A DNA stretch of 64,000 nt from Polytrichum commune (taxonomy: Eukaryota; Streptophyta; Polytrichopsida; Polytrichales; Polytrichaceae). Under the pieces are notes generated by a model. The model saw nothing but the letters and a program-made list of their open reading frames with translations, made no database searches and was not told the origin of the DNA. Location of the stretch: assembly GCA_950295325.1 (NCBI GenBank), contig OX485807.1, positions 9,017,001 through 9,081,000 on the forward strand, read 5' to 3'. Positions 22,111 to 32,990 of the stretch are shown in pieces (position 1 is the stretch's first letter; each line of letters begins with the position of its first letter). A program made the position numbers and the translations under genes.

Positions 22111-25100
22111 TTGGATTTTTTAGTTGGACATGCGTTGGTGGGTGTAAATCCCCATTGCAATATCCCTGTACCTCCAGACTCTACTAATCTTCAACAAGCC
22201 CCTAGACCCCATTACTCTAATAAACCTAAACATGGCCTCCCATGCAGACAACCTTCATTAAATCCCCACCATATAGATACATATTACCTCAATTGTTAAC
22301 TCCTCCCTAAACCAATCAACCATCTTAACAAGCGACTTCAACATAGGTGTCTTCCTTCAAGGACGTTCCAGCACTAGTGGAGCCAACCCCCCAATCCATG
22401 AGGATCAAACATGGGCATACTTCACAACAATCCTAAACTTACAGCCTAAACCGACCAACACCTTTTCCCAAGACAAGGAGGGGATAATTACACATACACA
22501 CTTCACATGCACCACTGCACCTCTTTTGCACAAAACTCTAACCACCTCCCCATCGTACTACACACACTAATAAATCTTATCATTTATAAAGCCCTGTAGC
22601 AGTTCCCCACAAATCACACACCCCGGATATTTAACCCAATCCCATAAATCACACTCCAAACCCTAAATGCCAGGTTCCATGAAATAACCCGTAATGACAC
22701 CTTAGTTTTCACCAACATACTTACATCCACATAAGGTAGAGGGGCCCTTTCCCGCTCGGGTCCTTAAACCGCTCACTAGACCTATCCAAACAAGAGGTAC
22801 ATTAAAGCTTCCAACCTCAAATTTCTATGTAATCATGGTGTACATTTTTGGGGTGAGTGGTTTTGGGTACCCCTATGAGTTCTCCTTCCAAAATTCATAA
22901 CTAATTCAATATTAATCCAAAATTAATTATTCCAATTGGTCCAATTTCCAATGTACTTTGCACATCTTCCTAGATTGATTCCCCCTTAATAACTCCCCAA
23001 TGAACATGCCAATCTGAAATTCGAGCGGGAAAGGGCCCCTCTACCTTAAACCCTACCCCAAGAATTGTGGAAACATCCCAAATTAGAGCTACACAAACTC
23101 ATTACCACCTTCAACGTTGGCATTGAAACCATTGCTCTGCATAACCACCATAATTCCTCATTTCACGCACCAAACTCTAAGGCAGTTTCCTACCTAGCTT
23201 ACAACAAAAACAATGGAAATATCACCTCCACACATACCATACCCTAAAGAAAAACATATGCACAATCAAACTAACACTCCTAGCAAACTGGTAGCAATAT
23301 CCAATTATTCTACAATGCCCCCCCCCCTTCTGCCCTCCCATGACCACCACACACATCACTTACCAATGTTTGGTTAAGAATCATGGCTAGTATCGCAAAA
23401 CAAACTAGCCACCATAATTGCAACCAAACAAACTCATATCAACTGCAAACAAGCCGTCATAAAATGCCATTCCACACTCAACCCTACACCCAAGCATACA
23501 CATAAACAAATCTTCTCCAACTCATCGCATTCCACCATGGAATGTCTTAAACCAACCAATGCATCAATAATATCCAACCCACGAGAAATAGCCGAAGAAT
23601 CTTCTCCACCTAGCATAATAATTTCAACAAACAAAGCCCCTTGTGTTTGGACCCCTCAAATCACCTGGCTCTATGTGCATGTGCGGTATGACAATACCCA
23701 CGGTAGGGCCCTTGCAATTTCACTCTCCACAAAAGAGGCCCACCCATTGTAATCATATGGGACCACATCACCCAAGACATATACATCATATGTCTTAAAC
23801 ATCTATCCCCATGATAGGCCCTAGGCCCAAATAACATCCCCAATGAAATTATGAAATCACTACCTCAAATAATCCACTACCAAAAATTGGTTAAATACAT
23901 AACCGCAATAAATGGCACTTCGTTAACCTTACATGGTCTTGAATAGCAAACTTGCACCCAATCCCCAATTGCCAAATCCGTGTTCCTCCCCACCTAAATT
24001 CCAAAGTTTATTCCTCCCCAATTCACTAATCCCCCCACATTACAAACATGGTTGTCACACCCCATGCACATACCACTCCCGCCAAATCAAAAGAAAAATA
24101 CCACAAAAGACCTCCATAAATTATACACATTCCACATCTTAACCATAACCCAACTCAAGAGCACAAAGCAAACACATATTTTCTCCCCACAAAGAATTCA
24201 AAACTATATACAAGTCAACCCCTCAACTAATTGAAGTTGCATTATTCCAAGCGAAAGCCATATGCCAACCCCCATCATCCACACCCCCCCCCCCTCAATA
24301 TGGCCCCCTCCGCCCACCCACTCAAATCATCACTCACTGCCATTTGGCACACATATACATAAAATAACCAACTCACGCATGATCTCTAGAAAAGATCAAT
24401 AGGGGGCATGTGCACTAACCCAACAAAGGATGTGCCAATGGCCTTCCTCCTAGTGGTACCTCATGGATCCTAACCACCACATTACTCCACCCCAATAACA
24501 TCACTCTGGAATACAACTTACTACTCCTCACACAAGACTTCAACCACCGCAACACTACACACTAGAAATCCATGTACTACATTCACCACCAACAACAACA
24601 ATCCCTAGACAATAGATACGTAGACCCCCCTCCCTTTGTTGCACCCCACGTTACCTTAAAACCCCAACAATGTAACCTAGATATAATTACCTCCACCCCC
24701 ACTATACAACTCATCCCACCATACGCATACATATATAACCACACTAGTAAATACATCACCATCACATCCAGCAACCGCCTTCAATGGTTTTGGATTCACC
24801 CATTCTGCACCAACACAAACACAAACACAACTCCAATCATCACCCCAAGATTTTGAAATATAGCTCCTATGGTTAATAGAATGATACATCTCCCCACTCC
24901 CAAGGAACAAACCAAAAACTATCCCAAACAACAGCCACCACAACCTGCATACAAGCATCATGAAAATTCTTATAAAAGCCTTAACATCACCCACTCATAC
25001 TATTCAATGGCCCCCACATGCTCAATGGAACTCACATAATATCACTCACCACACCCAAGAGACATCCTATTCGGATTAATAGGCCTTACACTCTCCCACG

Positions 25101-25330
25101 AATGGGAAGGCTCAGGGTACGATCACCCTTAGATTACCAATCCATAGTAGGAGCCATACTTTGGGCACGTATGGCCGCACAAGAAAACCACTCTAACCTC
25201 TCCATAATCATGACACAACATATAGATTGGGAGAACCACCACACAAAGTTCAACATCTTCCTAGAGACACATACCATCTTAACCCTCCCTCCACTCATTA
25301 GGATTATAGATTAGATGTGGGCACAATATG
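22111..25330 (+). mobile_element. Degenerate LINE-type retrotransposon, A/C-rich strand
   Basis: Reading the + strand in shifting frames gives ILTSDFNIGVFLQGRSS at about 22324-22375, resembling the GDFN motif of LINE apurinic endonucleases. At about 23820-23860 it gives LGPNNIPNEIMKSL, resembling the P-G-P-D-x-I-x-N-E motif that opens LINE reverse transcriptase domains. Their spacing, about 1.2 kb after subtracting the nested MITE at 22734-23046, fits a LINE ORF2. Many stops and frame changes show decay; I did not find a clear YADD motif, so this is a relic. The whole stretch is rich in A and C and poor in G on this strand. Boundaries are approximate: no poly-A tail or target duplication was seen. 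Confidence 0.45.
22734..23046. mobile_element. Tc1/mariner-like MITE with TA duplication, nested in the LINE relic
   Basis: A 313-bp element starting AGGTAGAGGGGCCCTTTCCC and continuing GCTCG, and ending with the exact inverse, giving 25-bp perfect terminal inverted repeats. TA flanks both ends (22732-22733 and 23047-23048). A TA duplication is typical of Tc1/mariner-type MITEs. The interior is non-coding. It lies between the endonuclease-like and reverse-transcriptase-like segments of the LINE relic. Confidence 0.75.
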
Positions 25331-28300
25331 ACAAATATGATGAACTTGCTTTAATATCCTTCATGATGTGCATCCACCACAAACATAGCACCCCCATCCC
25401 CCAACGTTCCTTCTTACATTACAACTAGCAATTGATATCCTATATTCACTGTACACTAACCTTGAAACCTCTCAAATAACCCCATTAACCTCGAGGTCAA
25501 TATAAACACCAAATAGTCCCACAACCCAACCAGACCCACTACTACACTACCCCCCTACCCCCCAACTTTCTTGTAATATGAATTATAAGTGTTTTATGCA
25601 AACTACAACCTATTTCTAGCCATGTCTTGATTAACTGTGTTGGAACAACACTACTCAGCAAATCAATATGTTATGTGCATGTGGATGTATGCTATTAAGC
25701 CAAAAAATACATCTTCTTAAACCAATTGGATTAACTAACCACTTAGAGACTTACAAAACTCATAAATGATGATCTAGTCGAACGGGTACAAAACAATCAT
25801 GGGTCTACATTGACATGAACAGTAGATTATAATGAATCAACATCATCATCAGATGTAGCAAAATTTCATAACACCACATCAACTACTAGTACATAATTGC
25901 ATTAAGTGCGATCATAAATACTCATGCACAACCTACAAATCATGTGAGTGTAGGCACAAAACAAGAGGGTGTTTGCACTGAGCTATAGAATTTTGGCATC
26001 ACAAGCTTAGAGAGGAAGACCACTTGATTACATGGATTATTTGTATGAAATAGTTGTGCATACTAACAAGTTGGGATCCGTAAATTTTGTTGTATAACAC
26101 ATTTCTAGATCTGGTACATAACACATTCCACATATTTCGGTGCATAACAACAGACCTCATTTGCATAATACATTAGTAGATCACGTTTGCATAACACATT
26201 AATAGATCTCATTTGCATAACGCAATAATAGATCTCGTTTGCATAACACATTGATAAATGTGATGTGAAACCGAGGAAATGGGAGCAAGGAATGTTCCCA
26301 ATGTCCAATGGAGATCCGTGGCTTGAAGGATGATTAACGTCGTTGGAGCTAACCCTGTTCATGGTTCCGTCTGATCAAACAAGTTACGGACAACAACGTG
26401 GACAGGACCAGTAAATTCTAGTTTGGACACCGATGCATGGGACATGGACGATGGATTCTTAGACGAACATAACTCGATAGGGATGCTTTAGCGTCCGGCT
26501 CGAGTTATGGTTTTCTAACTGTCACATGGTTTGAACAATGCCTTCTTTATCCACATTCATGGATTAGTAAAAAATCTAGAGTTCGCAAACTGAAGTTGAA
26601 TTTTATAACAATTAATGTGAACCAGCAAGTAGCAACTGTTTAAGATTCACCTACCCAAAGACATATTCCCGTTCTCCAGGGTGTTGCACTTGACATGTGG
26701 CCTTGGGTTGTACAATATTATTATAATTCGTGTGTACCACAGAGGATCTGTTATCCAAAAGAAATCGGGTTCCAACTTCGGGGACTGGAAGGTCCAATGA
26801 TTTATTTATTTTTCAAATCTCCAAGATAACCACACTGGCAAAATTTACTCGATGATAATAAAATCTCAACCAAATGTGAGCTTATTCATCCCAGATATGA
26901 CAATTCCATAAAAACTTCATGATTTTTGTTTCTTCTAACGACAACATGGATGGAGAAACAATAGAATGTTTCGCTTTCTCTTTCTATCATTGAATCTGGC
27001 GACAAATTGCCCCAAACGAAAATAAAAGGCTCATTTGAAACAACATCAGCTTGTGCGCGAAAGATTTCAAGTGGATAATATTGTGCCAAAAGTAGACGTA
27101 AAGTACTCCACATTTTTGTATAGTACCTCCATTCATTCAATCTGCATAGCAGTGGTTAAGGTATGCGAGCGTTATTCGGTTAGTCTTTCTTGTTCTCCAT
27201 CTTCTATTGATGATATTTACTTCTTCAACTTTATTCAGCACTGGCAAACCTACCAATGATTTAAACACCAACCAAAAGTTGCGGGTGCACAACATCATTC
27301 AGATCCATAACAATGTTATGTGGGACTCACAGTATTCCACGTTATGTGATTGAGAATATATTCTCTGCATACATGTACTTGCAATATGCATAGTTGCCTA
27401 CAGAGCACTCATCATGATTCATGTGACCTGAACGAGATTATTTGGATGTTTGACTTGGCCAAAAGACTCCTCTTGATCAAAGTTATCCAAGTAATCAAGT
27501 ATTTTATGTATAGCAGGGTTGTTATACGGATCGTAAGTGGTGAGGAGGAGCCATGTTGCTGCAGCAGGAGGAGGCAGCTCCACACCTGGTGCTTAGAACT
27601 GACACCGCAAACACAAGCCATCTCTGCAGATGCATGCAATTATGATCACTACACCAACTCCCGATTCATCTGACAACAAAAACTTTCAAGTAGTTTCTTG
27701 AGGTCTTTCCTCCTTGTTGACAGGAGCGAGCATATGTACTCATGCACAAAGTGATAATCCTCCTGATCTCATGTACCTAAGGTAGATGTGCCTAATCCAG
27801 TTTTTGATCTTAAACGGACACGACATCACTCTTTGAGTGGTGTGTGATTGACTAGGTATATAAGAACAAACACCCAAAAGGCATGTGTTGAGAATAGATT
27901 GGATTGTGGGTTCAAAATTTGTTATTCATTCTAGATGCAATAGTCAACATAATTGGGGGCTATGAGGGAAAAGGGTGGTGATTTTGTTGGGAGGGGGGGG
28001 GGGGGGGTAATGATCATTAGAGAATGTTCATTTTGACGATTACTACGGTATTCATATGAGCTCCAACCTCCGCAAGTTACTCACACTGATTATGCGTTTC
28101 ACGTCCTACAAGAAATGGGTGCAAAGAGATAAGTGTCTTCTGAAGACATGCTTACCTTAATTATTATGTAAAATTCAAGTACAATGGGTGTGATGTTCGA
28201 GCTTCATGCCTAACGTTTTCAAGTGCTCCCATATTGGAAGGAAGTAGAAGGAGCACAAAATAATCCTTGCGGTTCGAACCACCCCATGTTATTTTTATAT

Positions 28301-29767
28301 TTCTTAAAGTAGTAGATATGGTTACAATGCCAAGAGCAAGCGTAGTCATTGGTTTTCGTGGCTCCATCTTGAGAATGCAAAGGACTACGTGGCAAGCCAC
28401 AAGCGGGCAAAGCCAGTGTGTCACCTTGAGGTATTGACTTCAAATTAAAAATGAAAGGGGATGAAAGCTACACGCTTTACTGTAAAGATGAAGAGTGGTT
28501 CCATGCATAGAATAATAAGTGGCCCCAATTAGAGAATGCAATGTGAATAAGTGGCACGCGCTAGTACTGTAGTTAAGCAAAGTCAATAAGTGGCCACGCA
28601 AATCATAAAACATGAAACAAAGACTGGCTATTTAATGTAAACACACGGAGAAAAAAAAGAAAAAAAAGGGTGGCCTTCCTTAAAAGTTGTTAAGGGGCAA
28701 GGACTAACATTTAGGCGCTTACCTCCCTCCTAGGTCCAAACAGATTGCACCAACCTTATAACCCAATATAGCACTTAAATAAAAGGGCCACCATGTAACT
28801 TTCATACATTTGAGGTATTGGTTGAATTGGCAAAAAATCATAATTCAATTTTGAGGCCTTAGTGGGGGGAAACGGTCAGTTTAGAATCTAGAGGAATATT
28901 ATAGAATAATTTCTTCTTTCCCAAGCATGCGTAATCAATAGTACTTTTTAAAACAACAATCAAGGTATGTGTGCCATATGTGGTCACATGTCTTATGTAG
29001 CTAGCTACACTAAACAATCTTATGATTGCGGGTGAAACATTACCGTCAAAATAATTAAGGTGGACCACTTAAGTGTCTAATCAAGGTGGAAATCATGTGG
29101 ATCCAAGACCCAGGGTCTTCCCATCAATATTCCTTTGGACAACACCTTACATGAAGTAAAATAGTCACCTTACATCAAAAGCAGCATGATGATCGAACGG
29201 AGTATTGGTATGTAGAGTTCACTTGAAGATGCCCACAATAGGCACATAATGGACACATAGGGTAGATGGTGCTAAAACCAACACCCCACCAAAAATACAG
29301 ACCCTAAAATGATGCACAATAAGTAAATATTGATGTTAAGAATGTTCAACTGGTACACCTTAGCATCAAGTTCATGTGTTGGTTTTGGACCATTTACCAG
29401 TAAATATTTTAGCCCTTATAACTTTTGCATACGGAACTGAACTAAGACGTACTTTGGTGGGTTGGAATCCCCTGTCAATCAATAACAAGAATCACACAAA
29501 CCTTTTGCAATGTAGTAATTGTATATTAAATTCTCAGTGCTTAAAGTCATGGTTTTAACATCATCCACCTCACCTTAACTTTGAAAAACTTAAGACCTTG
29601 ACCAGCTGATTACAAATTCTCCCAGTCAGTTGATCCATACCATGTGAAAGAAAGTTTTCATATCCTTGCTTCTGACATGTGAATCTGAGCCAAAACGCGC
29701 ACGAACTCTAACTTATTAGAGCAGAGCAGTCCTTAAGCTCACAGTTAGACAAGGTTGAAAAAGCCTT
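25331..29767. other. Intergenic, repeat-derived, no gene seen
   Basis: No supportable gene. Apart from the 26-bp tandem repeat at 26092-26262, it contains a poly-G run (about 27989-28007) and several short AT-rich reading frames without motifs. A sequence resembling a TA-rich leader near 27840-27870 (AGGTATATAAGAACA) is the best TATA box in the region, but no gene follows it. Confidence 0.4.
26092..26262 (+). repeat. Tandem repeat, about 26 bp x 7
   Basis: Units of the form CATAACACATTAATAGATCT followed by CATTTG recur at about 26092, 26117, 26143, 26164, 26190, 26216 and 26242. One unit is 5 bp shorter. Non-coding; on the - strand it yields a short repetitive reading frame that is not a gene. 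Confidence 0.75.
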
Positions 29768-29986
29768 TCAGCCTCCCCTTTTCTTTCTCTCATGAGCCAG
29801 CCATTCATCCTGAAGCTGCATCCTAGCTTCAATAAGTGTTCCAATGTTGTCAACACTGCAGGAAATGCGTCAGTGATTTTATTTGTCTCAAAAGAAAAGG
29901 AGATGCGTCAGTAACTGTAAACCCTTACCAAGACACCGTCAAGCTCAGAAAGTGTGACAATACTATGGCCTCCATCCAGGAAATTT
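29768..29986 (-). pseudogene. Possible last two exons of a gene fragment, family unknown
   Basis: On the - strand a splice-acceptor-like TTTCCTGCAG precedes an open segment (29855-29768) reading VDNIGTLIEARMQLQDEW and continuing LAHERKKRGG to a stop. This reads like authentic amphipathic coding sequence. Upstream, 29986-29929 lies between an AG acceptor and a GTAAGG donor. In one frame it reads FLDGGHSIVTLSELDGVL, which looks coding but does not join the last exon in phase; the phase-compatible frame reads less naturally. No further exons were found at higher coordinates. This could be a captured fragment or the decayed 3' end of a gene. I do not recognise the protein. Confidence 0.3.
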
Positions 29987-32262
29987 CTGAGTTACTTTAA
30001 ACAGTCAGGAAGTTAGTCTTGGCCAGGTCAAAAGATTGAACGGAAGGAGGAATAATAATAACAATAAACACCAAGCACTTCATTAAGGTATATAGGCACA
30101 TACGTTACTCAACACTAGGGTGTTGCACCCCTAATGTCAAGATTGTTATATGGACAATTCCCCCCTTTTATTGGGCCATCCTTGCAGAATGAACAACACT
30201 TAGGTTGAGTATTGTTCACTTTGGAAGGGAGAAGGGGTTTGGTTATCGGAGGAGTGTTCTTTTTCATTGATGAGAAATTAACGATAGCCAACCATTATTG
30301 GCCACCCTGCCCCCACAATCCATTGTCAGCTAAACCAAACTCACTTTTGTCGTTCTCTGCAATCAAGTGGGACAACTCCACAAGAAATCTCTAGTGTTGG
30401 ATATGTGGGATCCTAATAGCTTCCTCCATAGAGTAATGAGACCCACTCATGCTTGCATAAGTAATGTTATGCAGGCTAATGTGGTCATATGTTATGTACG
30501 TTAATCATGGACACTTATATTTTAAGTAGTGTATGGCATGGCTTGTAGTTAAGGAAGGACACTAAAAGGGGACTAAAAGCTACATGTTAAGGATAAAAAT
30601 TGGACTATGAGCTCGAAATATAGACACCATTGAAGGTACATTAATTATGAACACAATTGAAAATTCTCTATGTGGCCATTTAACCCTCTTTTGAGCATAT
30701 TTCATATGGTCAACCATGTTTTGCACCCTCCATCTCAATACCCAATTATGTTGTGAAATAATCATAATTATCAAATAAACCCAAAAATCATAAATCTCAC
30801 AAATTATGTGACATATGTACAAGAATGCTATGGTGAGGTGAAATTTAGCTAAAGTCTTCGAATGCGAAAGCTAGAAAGAAAAGCATGTCATGTAGTGTAG
30901 TTGGAATCCTAGACTTACAGAGCTTGCAAATGAATAAGAAAATTTACTTTGCTCATGAAATTTTCATAGAAAGTAGACTCCAAGCAGTTCATGTCATTAG
31001 TTGAGCCAAAATAAATTTGAGATCAACTAGGTAATCATCTTCAAGTCTTATCTAAATTTTGACCAACGAAAAAACCCCATAAGCCTCCTCAGGTTATTAA
31101 GAATTGAAGAGAAAGAAGACCATCACTTTGACCTCTTGCACCTTTTGCATTTCTAAGTTCAACTATGATACTTGACATGACAATTTATGTGATTCTCCAT
31201 TGCTAAGTGGATGAGCCACCCAAACACTTTGGCACTTGTGAATAGAAATTTGTAAAACTCTCGAAATATAGCATTAGGTAGTGTAGTGTAGGAGTTCATA
31301 ATACTGAGTTATACTAGGCATGGTCTTTCGTCTAAGTATATAACTTGAGGCTTCAGAGGGTGGGAAATTTCCGCACTTAACTTAAGGACTGTACTGTACA
31401 AGGGCATTTGGCAAAATCTTCATGACACTTCAATTTGACATCATTCTCATCACAATGTCAGAAGAGCAACTTCCGTACTCACTTACACTCATGAAGGAAG
31501 TTGTTTGACGATTCAGCTCCCACCCTTTTGCAACTCGGCACAGACAGATAACATATGTGGCTGAAGGTGGATCATCAGATTGGATTGGAAATTTTCTTAT
31601 CTGATCAGCAACTGCAAAGGCCCACACCATTCTTCAGTCAACTATTACATGCCCAATGGTGCAGTAATACCACGAGTCTTTTCCGGAGAACCATCAAGTT
31701 GTTCACCCTTGGCCTTCGTATGATTCCAAATTCACGTTGAGATTTCGAGTAGCACAAATTATAATGAGGATTCTATTCCTCAAGAGCTTTCATTTGATAT
31801 TTTACCCAGTACTAGGAGCTAATGAATGAGTGCATAGTGAGGGGTCAAGAAGGTTCACGTGTGATTAAGGTTGCACACTTTTCTTGCGTGATGGCGCACA
31901 TTGTGGATCATTATAAGGTTGAGGCATTTATAACTAGTACAGTTTGCATATGTTGAGGAGGAGTAATTGCGAAGAAATTTGAGGTTGAGGAGTAATTTGT
32001 TTCTCTTGTGAAGAGAAACGAATTGTGAAGAGAATGCAAAAAATGAATTAAATTCACGAATATGGAAATTGTTACAATTTTTGAAGCGGTAAAGTCAAGG
32101 TAACACATAGTCGATCTATAGGTTAACCCATAAGGCCTCATCTAAATTCTAATGCTTGGCTACGATAGTTGTCAAAATTCTTATGAGGGTAATCAATCAC
32201 AAGCCGCCACCACATAAACCTTATCTCCATTCACCTAAAATAATATAAATTTCATTCATGTT
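29987..32262. other. Intergenic, no gene seen
   Basis: AT-rich. A 24-base near-palindrome (CACTAGGGTGTTGCACCCC) at about 30112-30135 has a counterpart at about 33831-33856 (GCACTAAGGGTGCAACACCC); both look like palindromic ends of an unidentified element. Short reading frames (31430-31630 -, 31555-31740 +) lack motifs. Confidence 0.35.
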
Positions 32263-32270
32263 GGCATTAC

Positions 32271-32990
32271 CTCGGGGGGTGCACATTTCATTAAAACCTA
32301 GAATCACGTGCGTTCACTGCATCCTCTAAAAAACCCCTATATACAAGTTATTTTTTGTGAAATGAAGTAATACACATACAATTGCAACAATAAATATACA
32401 AGTGATAATATGTATACACAAAAAAACATCCATTCATATATAGTCATTAACATAAGTATACAAATATACTTTTGAACAATAATCAACCCCTATAATATGT
32501 ATAACAAAATATCCTAGCTTTCATCAGCAAAGTCGTTGAAAACTTTTTCATCTCCCGGATGTAACTCATAAACATTTGATTCACCAATATGTGTCATTGT
32601 AGCCAATGCAATTAATTATTGTCTCTAAGTCTACCATCAAATGATCAGTAAGATCATATGTCCACTTGTTGTTAGCCCCTTTTTGATACCAACATAAACC
32701 AATCTCCACGTTTGATGGACGGTCCATCAAGTCAATTGGATCCCTATACTGCACCCAACGATTACAAAACTTCCTCCGCATCCAATATGAAAACTTATGA
32801 TATGTAGTATAGTAACAATACCATACAAGTACAATTATTGTATACTTTTTAAAGGCCTTCCATATATGTACGTAATTATAAATTATAACACGTATACCAT
32901 ATGTATACGTAATATGGCAAGGTCCAAATCAATACCCCTTCTGTGCACTCACGTATACTCGTACATGTTTAGTACAGTGCACCCCCCGAG
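32271..32990 (-). mobile_element. hAT-type element with 14-bp TIRs and perfect 8-bp target duplication
   Basis: A 720-bp element beginning CTCGGGGGGTGCAC and ending with the exact inverse. It is flanked by perfect GGCATTAC copies (32263-32270 and 32991-32998). The 8-bp duplication points to the hAT superfamily, though the TIR sequence is not classical. Unlike MITEs A and B it keeps a decayed reading frame on the - strand (see 32515-32796), so it looks like an internal-deletion derivative of a coding element. Confidence 0.8.
32515..32796 (-). pseudogene. Decayed coding remnant inside the 8-bp-TSD element
   Basis: Entering from an AG near 32796, the - strand frame reads FSYWMRRKFCNRWVQYRDP, then LMDRPSNVEIGLCWYQKG and LTDHLMVDLETIINCIGYND, and stops at about 32581. 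A frame shift of one base allows it to continue as IGESNVYELHPGDEKVFNDF to a stop at about 32515. The composition and the acidic, aromatic C-terminus look protein-like. It is probably the C-terminal remnant of the element's own protein or of a captured gene. No catalytic motif remains and I do not recognise the family. Confidence 0.35.

Noticed and set aside
28255-28285. GGTTCGAACC as a tRNA T-loop
   Set aside because: No acceptor stem, anticodon arm or A-box at the right distance.
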